Positions 48,329 to 60,000 of a stretch of 64,000 nucleotides of DNA are shown here, piece after piece. Every line of letters begins with the position of its first letter. Positions within the stretch are counted from its first letter, which is position 1. Made by a program: the position numbers and the translations under genes. The notes below the pieces were generated by a model. It saw nothing but the letters and a program-made list of their open reading frames with translations. It did not search any database and was not told where the DNA came from. This DNA is from Isoetes taiwanensis (lineage: Eukaryota; Streptophyta; Lycopodiopsida; Isoetales; Isoetaceae), in NCBI GenBank assembly GCA_021234155.1, contig JAJEKV010000017.1, positions 12,467,525-12,531,524 of the forward strand. The letters run 5' to 3'.

Positions 48329-49044
48329 CTCATGCAATTCTTAGACATCAGAGTTTTAATTCCCTTGAATTATAATGCTCGACCAGATTAAATGCTACAA
48401 CCATAGCACCAGACCAAGAGATTGCAAATAGGAAACACTGAAAAACCTTGCTAACAAATGATATCTGGTTTAAGATATTCCCGCAGGTCTTGCTTTCAAG
48501 CTCCGCTTAAATACAAGCAATCAGTTGAAACATGAAGAGTTGATAAAAGGCTTCTTATCCTTTATTATTAGAACCGGAAAAAACACAAAAATTATCGTTT
48601 CTTTAAGACTAAGAAAATACAGGAAAAGAACTTTCAAACCGGTTAAGCAGATTGCTGGCGTCAGGACTGTTTCCCACGATTCAGAAAGGGTAAAATCTCT
48701 CGTTCGTCGAAAACCTGCGACTTCGATCCTTCCCTGTCTCTTTGTCAATATGACTTTGCTTGCGGCATCCAGGCCCTTCTAAGACGTAAATGGCTTTCTA
48801 AATCCAGAACGAGTCTTCTAGCATACAAGGATTCAAACCGTTTGATTTTTCATGGATACTACAAGGCAGGAGCTCTTGTTTTGCTCTTAGACATTTAGAC
48901 TCCAAGCATCGTCTTCCGCTGCTGCCTCGGCACTAGTTGGAGATCCAAAACAAATCTCTGACCAATCTCTCCAAGGTTAACCTAATTTGCTTCGGAGACA
49001 TGGAATGGAAGCCCCCTGTAGAAGCAATTGCGGACCAGAAGAAC
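48329..49044. other. No gene confidently recognised
   Basis: A minus-strand ATG at about 49000 opens MSPKQIRLTLERLVRDLFWI then stops, directly after the second promoter-like block. It might be a first exon but nothing confirms it. Confidence 0.3.
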
Positions 49045-49232
49045 GTGGGACCAAACCCTAAGAAGGAGATGCTAAAATGAAGAGCTGATGAAGAACAACG
49101 GAACGTGAAAGAAGATAAATAGGGAAGGATAAGGGAAAAAGACAAACTAACTAACTGACCAACCAACCAACTACCTCCGTAGTTCTAGAACTTCATTTAC
49201 CTTCTATTCTGTGAAACAAAGGTAAATTCCAT
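49045..49232 (-). repeat. Duplicated promoter/5'-UTR-like block, copy 2
   Basis: Nearly identical to 45505-45690 (differences: an extra aag near 49063, ctgacc versus ccgacc, aaagg versus gaagg). The copies are 3.5 kb apart and separated by the solo LTR. Confidence 0.75.
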
Positions 49233-49767
49233 GAGTTGAGAAACGACCATGCTAAAGAGATAGATGCCTACCGCATTCCTATGGGATGCAAGGGCGAGAA
49301 CATAGCTGTTGGAAATGTACCTGCAATTGTGCTTCAGATTCTGCTTCCCCTACTTCCGCTTCTGCTTCTGCTGCCATGGATCAGCCGGAAGAAAAGAAAG
49401 GAGCTCATTCATGCCATTGTCATAGGCCCAAACAATCTCTACCGTCAGCCACATTCCAAAGAAATCGTTGCCGTCTAAGTGGGTGTCACAAAAACCCTAA
49501 CTAATCCCAACTAATTGCAACCGCTTATACAAAATATTCTATGGCATATTATACTCAAACAAATCAAGACCCCCTCCAACAAGAGGGTTGCCCTTGGGCA
49601 ACCCAAAAATGTTTCGACTAAAAAACTAGGCTACCCGGTGGTTTATGGCGGGGTCTTTTTTGGCTCCCCAAATTGGGGTCCCCGGCGCGAGCAAATCGCT
49701 TAAGCGATTTTGGGCAGGAAAATCGCTTAAGCGATTTTCCCGCCTGAAAAGGGCATGCCGGAAAACC

Positions 49768-49885
49768 GCACCTGTACCGCACGCACGGGTCTGGCGCGCA
49801 CGGGTCTGGCACGCGTGGTCGGGCCGCACGGGGCCGCACGGACCTGGCCGCACGGAGCCCGATCGCACGGGCCTGGCGCGCCGCC
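49768..49885. repeat. GC-rich CGCACGGGYCTGGC tandem repeat in the MULE
   Basis: Six or more imperfect units (cgcacgggtctggcg, gcacgcgtggtcggg, ccgcacggggccg, cgcacggacctggc, cgcacgggcctggcg) in 110 bp, in sharp contrast to the AT-rich surroundings. Confidence 0.75.
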
Positions 49886-50349
49886 AAAAAAATATAAAAA
49901 AAAAAAAAATTAAAATCGCTTAAGCGATTTTCAAGGATTCTCACCTTGTACGAAAAAAAAAATATAATAAAAAGGGAAAAGCGATTTTCCCTTCATTGTT
50001 TCGACGTCTTTGCACTTCCCTTTATTTTTTCGACTTGTTTCAGTTGGCGCTCAAGCGATTTTGCAAGCTTTCCCATAAGTTAATTTTTGAAGGTAGGAAC
50101 AGTTGCCATTCTTATATTTATGGTTGCAGTAGTCGTTGGAAGTATTAGAATCGATAAAATGAGTATTAGAATCAATTACCTTTGGAAATTAATTTAGAAA
50201 ACAACAAATCTCCTCAGTGTTTTGCTTAGGCAAGAAAAAATCTTGCATTCATAGTCGCTTCTTGTCATAGTCGCCTTCATGTTTATGGTTGCGAAATCAA
50301 TTCTAAACTCATTTTATCTATACATTATGCTTACCCCAAGATATTCCCT

Positions 50350-50408
50350 AATATACATTAACCTACATTCTACATTCCCGGCATACATTAACCTACATTC
50401 TACATTCC
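50350..50408. repeat. Two-copy repeat catacattaacctacattctacattcc
   Basis: The 26-29 bp unit occurs twice in tandem in the central part of the MULE. Confidence 0.85.
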
Positions 50409-50456
50409 AAGAAACTGTGCTTCATTCTAACAAACCCTATCAAACAAGCTGCACTA

Positions 50457-50566
50457 TGTCGGGGAGAACTCAGGAACTACTGGCGGTACTACTTCACGAA
50501 TATGGATCGCCCCAACAAGACCTTTCACGAGATATGGTACACCCGTTTTGCTTTGTTTTATATTGA
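50457..50566 (+). other. Short coding-like frame inside the MULE
   Basis: ATG at 50457 opens MSGRTQELLAVLLHEYGSPQ then QDLSRDM, after which a gtacac donor-like site and a stop follow. This could be the first exon of a captured gene (Pack-MULE style). No domain recognised and the length is too small to be sure. Confidence 0.25.
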
Positions 50567-51013
50567 ATTCAAAATCGCTTAAGCGATTTTCAATTTTTTT
50601 TTTTTTCTTTTTTTTCTTTTCTTTGGCGTACACGCGAAAATCGCTTAAGCAATTTTCAAATTTTTTTTTTTTTTTTTTTTTTTCGGCTACCGACATGACG
50701 TAAGTATCGCGTCTTGGTGACTTTTGAAAATCGCTTAAGCGATTTTCAATTTTTTTTTAAAAAACCACCTGGGCAGGTTTTTTTTTAAAACCACCTGGCC
50801 AGGTGATCCCTTTTTCCGGCGACGGATAAGCGATTTTCACTCTCCCCTTTTGAAAATCGCTTAAGCGATTTTCGCAAATTTGAAAAATCGCTCAAGCGAT
50901 ATCCGCGCGAGACCCCGATTTCGGGAGCCAAAAAAGGGCACCGGGTTTATGGAGTTGTAACGTGGAGGTTCTTGAAAAACGCATAGACGAGTAAACGCAG
51001 GGAGAGATACGTG

Positions 51014-54000
51014 ATGAGCGATGGTGGGAGTACTGGAGGACCTCGTCATCAGAGGCATTTCAAGCCTTCAGGTAGCAATTATGGACCAGGGTAGGATTCA
51101 TATAAGCTTGATTGTTGTATTGTGGAACAGCTGTAGGCATTGCTGGACAGAGGAGAAGAGATGCAGCTCTTATAGTGGGGAAGGAGAGAAGAGACGCTGT
51201 TGTGAGGGCAAAACGGTTCCGAAGAGCTGATATAGGGGAAGATGGAGAAGCTATCGCTTCGGACGACGTGATTACTAGAGAAGATGCTCTGCGTGCCGTC
51301 CAGGAGCTGAAAATTGCTTGCTATGACATGTATGCCATCTCACTTTATTGGCTTCGAGGTCCTAAACAGAGTTTGAAATTTATGTATTTCAGTCGAAAGC
51401 AATCTCCCCTTTCATCTTTGCTAAATGATTTTTTTTTTCCTCTGCGTGTCATACATAGAACAATTCAATCTAAGTTAAATTTTGTCCGGGCAAGTGAGAT
51501 CCCAATTACATAAATGCTTTTGATGGACCAGCCAAGATGGTAGATAAACAGATGTTGGTCATACTCGCCATTCAAATGGTATGCAGTTATTTAGAGGAGC
51601 CATTTGTGCTCTCGGTTGACGATCCAGTGTTGAATAGCCAAGAAGAACCTAGTGAGATTTAAGAAAACAAGACAAGCACCTTTCCTCGCCGATGACTAAC
51701 TGATGCGCTTCCCTTATACAATGAGGCGTGGTGCCATCATAACATGCCATGCCAACATACTCCTGACATCAAGCACGGTAAAAGTACACAATATAATATC
51801 CCTTCCTCTCTCCTTGCAGTTGATTTGTGCCAGACCTGACTGATCATCTATCAGATAGATCCGACCAGTGATTTAGTGAACTTTAGGTACCCTGCAGCTG
51901 CAGGTTGAGGGACTGCTTCATCTGCTGAAGCTTTGAGCCAAGCAATGGCTTGGTGAGACCATCAGCCAATTGTTTTTTGTGTTGCACAGTACTGTAAAGT
52001 GATGATAGGGTTGTCAAGCTGCTCTGCATAATGTAGAGTTGTGTAGGTATTTCCGATCCTTTGTTAGTGGTATAGATCTAGAGTTATCAACCAGCATAAT
52101 GGCTTCCTTGATTGAAACTCCCATATCTTGCAAAAGAGTGAGCAGCCATGCCATTTCCTGAAAGCCTGTGCACATGGTAGCTTCAGTCGAGTGTGCTGAG
52201 GCCGACAATGGACTGTTTTTTGGTGGCCCATAAAATGGGACTCCTTCCGGAAAATGAGACAAACTCTGTAGTAGACTTTCCGAGTCTCGTAATCATGGGA
52301 TGCAAAATCAGTATCAGTGTAAAGTGAGAGTGTGGGTGCTTGATTTTGGAAATAAGAAATGCCTTCAAATAAAGTACCTTGAAGATATGCTAGGACTCTT
52401 TATGCGGCTCGCCAGTGACTCATTTTTGGGGTGCATGTAATCTCTCATGTTACTGCATTTTGCCAACCTGTACAAACTCGAAGATCCCTCTGAGACTCTG
52501 CTGAACTCCTGCTTCTTCTCTTCAAGGATTACAACCTGTTTAAAAGACATCACCTAAATTTCTTATAACAAGGTTTGCTTCAAATGCATCTTGCCAAGTA
52601 AAGTAATTGTCAATGTCGAGTGCAGGATGTGGATGTATATATTTGTGCGTAGTTCCTGCTGTGGCCGCTATACAAAGAACTGGAATGCAGAGACCCTGTA
52701 GATCCAAGCAAATTAACAGAAGTCAAAGCAAGAGATGTAAATCGATACAGATCCAGTACAAAAGAATACTGAACTAGATGGTATTGAGATGATTCCGTGG
52801 ATCAAGCACCACAAACGATTTCGAATAACTGATAATCTTATGAATTGCTGATAAGCAATTATCTGCAAATGGCAAAACTGGCACACTGATGAATAATCTT
52901 GCAGGCTTGGAGCAAATTGTGCAGAGAATTTCCCAAATTTGTAGTGCTGTAGATTCATTCTGAACTTCCAACGCAATTCAGACCTGATCTAGGCACATTC
53001 TTGCGAAGTCAAATTCCTATCATCATATCCAACCTGTCTCGCAGTCATTTTTATCTCGCACTGAAGCTCCAATACCTTGAAGATCTGATATGAATAAATG
53101 GGAACAGAGAAGATATACACAAGATAGTTAGGCTCTGAACATAAAAGTATGAGTATGGCTTTATAGTGGAGCCATGTCAGCAATACAGGTGGCAGTCTAG
53201 TCTAGTCATATAAGATTACTCCAAGAATTTTTTCTGGAATTAACTACATTATTGGATTGTTTTTTCCGGGTATTTTTTGGCGTGGATATGGAGGCATCGA
53301 GCCTTGCCGCTGCATGGCCTGGGTATAGAAAGTCTTAAATGGGCGCTGGCTCCGCCAGTGCTAAATTCTTGTATATAATATACTAGCAGGTAATTGCTCT
53401 CAAATTGCCTGTTGCGCAGGTAGCTGAGCTAACTACTGGGATTACTCTTGCAAGAATTCTTTTATCTTGTTTAGTGTTGTTTCCAGCATTGGACAAGTAA
53501 ACAAACTTTATTTCTTTTTTTCCAGGGATAAGTTTTCATCAAATAAGAGGGTGGAAGCACTCAAGAAACTCAGACGTCTTCTATCCGGCAATCTTGTCCC
53601 ACCTGTGGATGTCATGATTCAGGCTGGTGTGATATCCTTGTTGGTGAAATGTCTTTCATTTGGCTCTTCTGAGGAGCAGGTACTGGTTCCGTGTGAGCTT
53701 TTATCTGATTTATCGTTGCTAAGCTTATGTCTAACAGCTTCTAGAAACTGCTTGGTGCATTACGAACATAGCATCAGGAAATTCAGAGGAGACTCGGTCC
53801 GTGTTAACAGCTGTACCTCTTCTTATTGCACATGTTGGAGGTTTGGGTTCTACAGCTTGTGTATTGCATATTAGATTGCTATGTTTTCTGAGCATTGCAA
53901 GATCTAAAAAAAGGAAATGGATTTTCTATTAGAGAATTCTAAAGAAAAGAGAAAAGTCTCCAAAAAGAGTAGAGAAAGAAGCTTGTTGATCTTGAGAGGC

Positions 54001-57000
54001 TAGGTGTTACTAAACAGAGTATATATGCCAGGTGAAATTGTTCCAAAAGGGGGCAGTCCAGGTCAAAGTAGATCTTCTACCATCATGCTAGCTTAAGTGC
54101 ACACATAATGGAGCTAATACTGGAACTTCTGCAATCATGCTCAGGCAGTGAAAGAAGACCTTACTGATTATGCTTCTGGTGCATTCTATATGCAGAACGA
54201 AGTGCACCACATGTTGCCGAGCAATGTGCATGGGCATTAGGGAATATTGCTGGAGAGGATGGAGAATTAAGAGACCTCCTTCTTGAACAAGGAGCCCTTC
54301 GTCCTCTTGCAAGGCTGGTCTTATCACCAAGACCATCCTTGGTGTCGACAGCATGCTGGGCTTTGTCTAACTTAATAAAGGTAGTAGCGCAACATTATCT
54401 TGTATTTCAGAGCAAAAGTTCTGGATATTTATACTCCACTATGGAATTATTGTCTTCAGTCAGTAGGAATGCAGGTACCTATTAGATACATTAGTCACGA
54501 TGACCAGGCCTGCTGACTGATCACACATCTTAGTAGCAGAATTGCCAACCTCTAACACAGGACCTTGATGACATGTATAATAGTGAAAAGTATGATGAAA
54601 ATGTCTTATACCATGTCACCTTTCTGCAATATCCACATCTTCCTCGTGTTGAAATAGAGCTTAAGTTAACCTATTTTAGAAAAAGTTATGAAGAAAAAAT
54701 TGGGTCTTTTTTGGTAAAGCGTAAAAAACTATTTTGGGTCAAACTTTGGAGATCTATTTTTATCTCCGCAATAAGAGGTTCTTTTTGAGGCGATTCTTAG
54801 CTTTTGGGATGTTCTTCAGATGTATTTCTGATTTGGGTTTGCCCTTGGACGAGAAGCTATGACAGAAAGACCAGAGTTGGGTCAGAAGTGCTGCACTTAG
54901 TTTGGTAAGTCAATGGTTGTGGATGGCTAAGGCCTTCGAAGTGTAATAATGGATGTGGCATAATATTTAGTTGTTTGGGCTATCAGAGTAGGTAAACCTA
55001 TGAATAGAGGAAGATACAAGTACGAGCAGCTGTGTGCTCGGCGATGTTAGTGATGAGATCAAACAAAGGCAAGATTCTGAATTGGCAAAATCACGGAAGT
55101 AATGAAAGGAAGATCGCACAGAGTGATGTTAATGAAACAAAACCAAGATGCTGAATTGGCTAGAACTAAGAAATCGCAGAAGTAATGAAAGGAAGGTAGC
55201 ACAGAGTATATGCAGACGAGAAATGGGGAGTTGCAACTGGTGGAAGGTTGTGGAAGTCAGATAATAAGAATAACAGGTTGAAGCTACAAAACATTGTTAG
55301 CTAAATGTATGATGGGACAATATGAACTAATGGCCATGTGACCCAAAAGATGATCAAATGACCACTCAATCTTCAAAATTTGTTTATTCCTTGGGTATTA
55401 AGGAGCTAAATTGCAACCTTTATGTATAATCGTTAAGATATGGAACCTGTATGTGCGACATGTACATACATGTGCATATATGCGTACATATGTTCTAGCT
55501 ATTAGTTATCCCACAGGTTATTTTATCAACTGGAACGTGGTTGGACGTTTAGCTGCAATGGTGAGATCTTGATGCAATGCTAAGATCTGAGAGTCAGTCA
55601 GATCATCCAATTTTACAGAAAGCTTAGATCCAGGCTGGAATTGAGTGTTTAAGCTTGTTCAAATTTATTGCTAAACCTTGAAAAGATGGAGATCTGGTCT
55701 CTTCAAATCTTGTTTAAATCCCTCTGAATATGCAAGAATAAAAGTAGGTAGACGAAATAGCTAGGGCCCAAAAGTGTTACCTGAAGTTTTTGTAAGTGCT
55801 TTTTTTGTAACCAATCGGCAGGATACTTGATTATCATTTTGAGTTTGATCACTGCATGGACATGGTTTATAATGATGTCTTGAATTCTTACCTTCAAGGT
55901 ATTGAGGAAAGGGGCTCACTAGAGAACAAGGCGGCGCTTCTATCTCATGCCATGCGAGAAGTTTCTAAAGGTTGCTTTCCATTTTCTGTCAGGGAATGCA
56001 AAGAACAGCGGGAAAAAGTATGACCAGGATTGTAAAACATTGCACAGGAAGTTGAAACATGCTTTGAACTTCAGTCCTGATAGAGTACCAGAAATTAACG
56101 CTGAGTATAAAAGATTGACATGGCGCAAAAAGAGGGCTTTCGAATCCAAGGTTCTTGATCTAGGATTGAAGATCCAAGGTAAAAATTCGTGAAACTGAAG
56201 TGGATGTGTATTAGACTTTACAATAAGCTAAACACTGCTTGCATCTGATAAGCCTGGACTGAGATCTTGCAATTCTTGCAAGAACAGGTGTCGGAAGACT
56301 GTTTTTTCAAAGAATCTTGATGTTCTTTATCAGAATTGTGATACATTTCGAAATTTTTTGCTGATTTGTGCTGGTTTTAGTAGCAGGAGTCGCCTTCTGT
56401 CCAAATTTAGCTTCTATTCTAAATTTAGCCAATTCTTTTTTGGCTTTCTTGTGGAAACGTAGCCTCTATTTTCAGAATCAGCTCGTCTCTTGTGCTCTCT
56501 TGTGCTTTGTAATGGCAGTTAGTCACGATCCTTGGAAATATTTTCAACATCCACTTCTAGATGATCATAATTACTTTATTTGGAAAGAAGCTTTCAAGAC
56601 AAATCTTAATCTCAAGGATTTGGGTGAAGTTCTTGACATTAAGTGGGTTCCCAAAACAGATGATGAAAAGAAGAAAGATTTCTATGCTCTCAATCATCTT
56701 AGGGCTTGTATTTGTACTGATTATCTTATGGATATTAAAGAGTTCTCTGATTTTTCAACAGCCTTTCAGTTTTTGCAAAAGAAGTGTGTTCTTAAAGATG
56801 AAGGCCAACAGCTTGTTATTCAGAGTCAAATGGATAATCTGAAGTTAGTAGACTGCTCCTGCTCCAGCATGTGAGACTATTTGAAGAAACTCAAAACTTT
56901 ACATGAAGAGTATATTAGTGCTGGAGGTGAGATGAATGAAAGAAGTCAGACTTATTCTTTATGCTTTGAAGGGGTTGTTAGATGAATACAAGCATACAGT

Positions 57001-60000
57001 CAAGTTTTACAAATTGCAACATGAGATCAAGATTGATTTTCACCATCTGCAACAGCAATTATTAGATGAAGAGCAAGACAATAATAGAGCCATTTAGACT
57101 GAAGCTGCTCACTATTCTCATACAAAAGTTTCTTCTTCCCTATGCATTCTTCTACAGATGCTTCCTCTTGAAATGCATCTGCACCGTCTAACACTTCTGC
57201 TAAGGAGCCTTTCACTTGCTGGTATTGTGGTAAGAAAGGCCATATGAAACGTCAATGTGGGAAGTTACAACGAGAGTTTGCTCAATTTGCAAAAGAGCAA
57301 TCAAAGGAGTAGCCACTCAAGTCTTCTACTACTCCAATTCAAGAGATTAGTGCTAAGGTTTCTGAAATCTTTGTTGATGAGTTAGAGGCTCAATTTCTTG
57401 GTGTTGCTGCAGAACATCTAGCAGAAGATGTCTGGTTAATAGATTCAGGGGCCACCAAACATCTAGCAGGCAAATCAAATGTATCTTCCACACTTCAAAG
57501 GTATGACTCTATTATGACTCTACTGTTGTGAAGATGGCAGATGGAAATCTCACTCGAAGGAACTGTTGATTTAAAGTTTGATCCATCAATGACTTTCAAA
57601 ATTAATGATGTACTTCTTGTACCCGGGTTGCTGGTTAATCTGCTTAGTGCTAGCCAGTTTGATAGACAATTGGGTTTCTCAGTTCTTTTTGCTGGAGGAT
57701 TGGTTCACATATTGCAGAAAAATCCGTTACACTTTATTGATGTAAATCTGCTTGGTTCTCTTGCTCAAGGACATTTAACCAAAGAAGGTCTCTATGTGCT
57801 TCAAGGCAAGCTGAGTTCTCTTGTTACCACTGTTACACAATCAACTCAAGAGTCTTCTCTTACTGCAAACTCTCTCCAAACTCCAGAATCTTTGTGGCAT
57901 GAGAGGTATGGTCATGTTGGTATTTTTGCTTTGATTCTAGCATCAAAATTAGATATGGTCAAAGGATTACCATCTCTTAAGTTTCAAGAGCTCCACTGTC
58001 ATGCATGCAGATTGGGTAAGCAAGTACAGGCACCTTATCCCAAACAAGCTGCCTTCCGTATTACTCGGCCTTTAGAGCTTATTCACACTGATATCTGTTA
58101 CATGCCTACTGAGTCATTGGCTCAGAACAGGTACTTTATTGTGTTTGTGGATGATTTTAGTAGGTACACATGGGTCTATACTCTTAAGTTTAAATCTCAA
58201 GCCTTCTCTACATTCAAAGTTTTTGAAGTCTTATATCAGTGGTTCTAATATCTATATCACGAAGGCACGAGAATGGTACAGGGGCAGCAAAATATGGCTC
58301 AGAAATATGGTTTCGCAGCCATGGCTTATCTGGTGGTTGAGTTTGCTCTATCTTATGAGCACTGCTTGATCTCCGGGGGGATGAAGTTTATTTGTTTTTC
58401 TTTGTTGGTTTTCAGCCATGCACGTCATCGGGGGGATGTTAGAGTATTATCATACTCCACGTGTGTTGATGACTGTGCATGCTGAGTCATCATTTGTTGC
58501 TGACATGGCACTCCATATATTAGCCATAGTCACGCCTCATACTAGTTGATTCACTCCATAGCATTGGTTAGCTTGCGCTTGTATCTTGCATCTTTCTTTA
58601 CATTCTTCATGAGATCACTGGATTCTATCAGCAGTTTTCAACTGGAGAGTGATTCTAAAAGTGGTCTCAACTTACAGGAAAGCAGATTTGGAGTTTTTTG
58701 TTTTTTAATCTCTCCTACAGAGAATGCCTCAGAAATTTCATGGCTAGCAGCCGAGGCTTAGGAAGTGTTTGATTGCAGTGGCTGGAATGTTATTTCTAGG
58801 TACATTCAATATCTATTGTAAGCAGAATGACTCAAGGACCCTGTTGTTGAGATTCCAAGTTGCTAGGGTGCGGTGTTCAACAAATTAGGATGCATCTTCC
58901 ACAGTGTAGACTTTAACAAGGAGCGGTAGCACAGTCGTTGCCAGGGAACTTTGCAGTTTGTGGATAAAGGCCTGTAGCACACTATGGATTTGCAGGCAGC
59001 CAGAGGAAGTTTGTGTACAGCTTGTTGCTGTGTAGTGGTGTTGCAGCCAGGGAGAGTTTGCATGCAGCCAGGTTGAGTTGGTGCAGGCTAAATGTGTTGC
59101 AAGTTTGCAGTCATGAAGGAGTTCGCATGTAGCTGGGAGGAGTTTGCAAGTTGCAGGTTTCGAAAGCACCTTGTGCTAATTTGGACTTGCAAGGTATGGT
59201 TGGGGGTGATGCTGTTTTTTGAGCTTGCAAGTCTAGTTTGAAGGGTGGACGACAGCTATTTACATTTGTTTGCATTTGGCAAATCAGGTCTTCATTGTCC
59301 TTGAGACATCTCAATCTTCAAATCTGATTTCTAGTGATGATTTACATGCCAGATGTTTGTTTCAAAAGCTGCAGCAGTCTCTTATATCTGAATTGAGCAA
59401 GGGAAAAGGGGGGGCAAAGGCAGGTGTCATGCAGGATTATTTGGAGTTTTCTTGTGCAGAAATCTTAGCAGGACAGTTTCAGGTTTTTCAAGCTAAGTTT
59501 TCATGCAAGGGGATGCGCTTTCCAACAGAGTTACAGGACTTCTATTGTCAGTTTTGTATAAAATAATTTGCTAGTATGTTCTTACAGACTAGCTGGGTAT
59601 TTTGATCCATTATCTCACGTAGGAGGGTGTGGTTTATAAACCAAGTTCCAACGGCACTTGGTTACTTATGTGATTAAGCTTGCTTTGTATGCTGAATTTC
59701 GGGATGTGTAACATTTCAGGGGGGATATTAGTCCTAGGAGTTAACAGTTTTTTTCTGCTAGTTTGTTTTGTTTTTTCGGTCATGCACATCATCAGTGGGG
59801 ATGTTAAGAGTACGATGATAACTGTGCATTGAGACATCCATCTGTTGTTGAGATGGCATCACTATATATGCCATAGTCACGCATCACTAGAGTTAGGTCT
59901 TCACTAAAAGCTTCGCGCTTCACGCTGTGTCTTTCTCTATTCCTTCATAGTCATAGAACACTAACAAGATATAACTCAGTGTATATTTTCGTTTGTCTAA

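Larger units (their letters stand above)
49692..50902. repeat. Dispersed palindrome AAAATCGCTTAAGCGATTTT, 11 sites
   Basis: Full or one-mismatch copies at 49692-49711, 49719-49738, 49912-49931, 50571-50590, 50637-50656, 50727-50746 and 50853-50872. Half or diverged sites at about 49977, 50051, 50824 and 50884. The 20-mer equals its own reverse complement. Sites cluster in the two ends of the MULE and are absent from its middle (50060-50570). Confidence 0.9.
49640..50952. mobile_element. Mutator-like (MULE) non-autonomous element, body 49649-50943
   Basis: Inverted ends of about 33 bp: left CGGGGTC then TTTTTTGGCTCCCCAAATTG and GGGTC; right (reverse complement) CGGTGCCC then TTTTTTGGCTCCCGAAATCG and GGGTC. 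They are flanked by the perfect 9-bp duplication GGTTTATGG (49640-49648 and 50944-50952), the Mutator hallmark. The body is 1295 bp with no transposase. It contains the AAAATCGCTTAAGCGATTTT palindromes, a GC-rich CACGGGTCTGGC repeat, poly-T tracts and a small frame. It ends 70 bp before the importin-alpha start codon. Confidence 0.82.
51330..53525 (+). other. Importin-alpha intron 2 with a Copia remnant
   Basis: 2.2 kb. The donor at|gtatgc and acceptor tttttccag rejoin the split ATG codon in YDM-DKFSSN. It contains an antisense Copia RNase H remnant (51840-52560) and a further coding-like antisense stretch (52774-52971). Confidence 0.8.

Noticed and set aside
49618-49944. 108-codon minus-strand frame rich in arginine and proline
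   Set aside because: Translation of the GC-rich tandem repeat and MULE end, not a conserved protein.
49692-50902. CRISPR-like interpretation of the palindrome array
   Set aside because: Spacing is irregular (tens to hundreds of bp), the repeats are perfect palindromes and the genome is clearly plant; the inverted ends and 9-bp duplication explain the block as a MULE.
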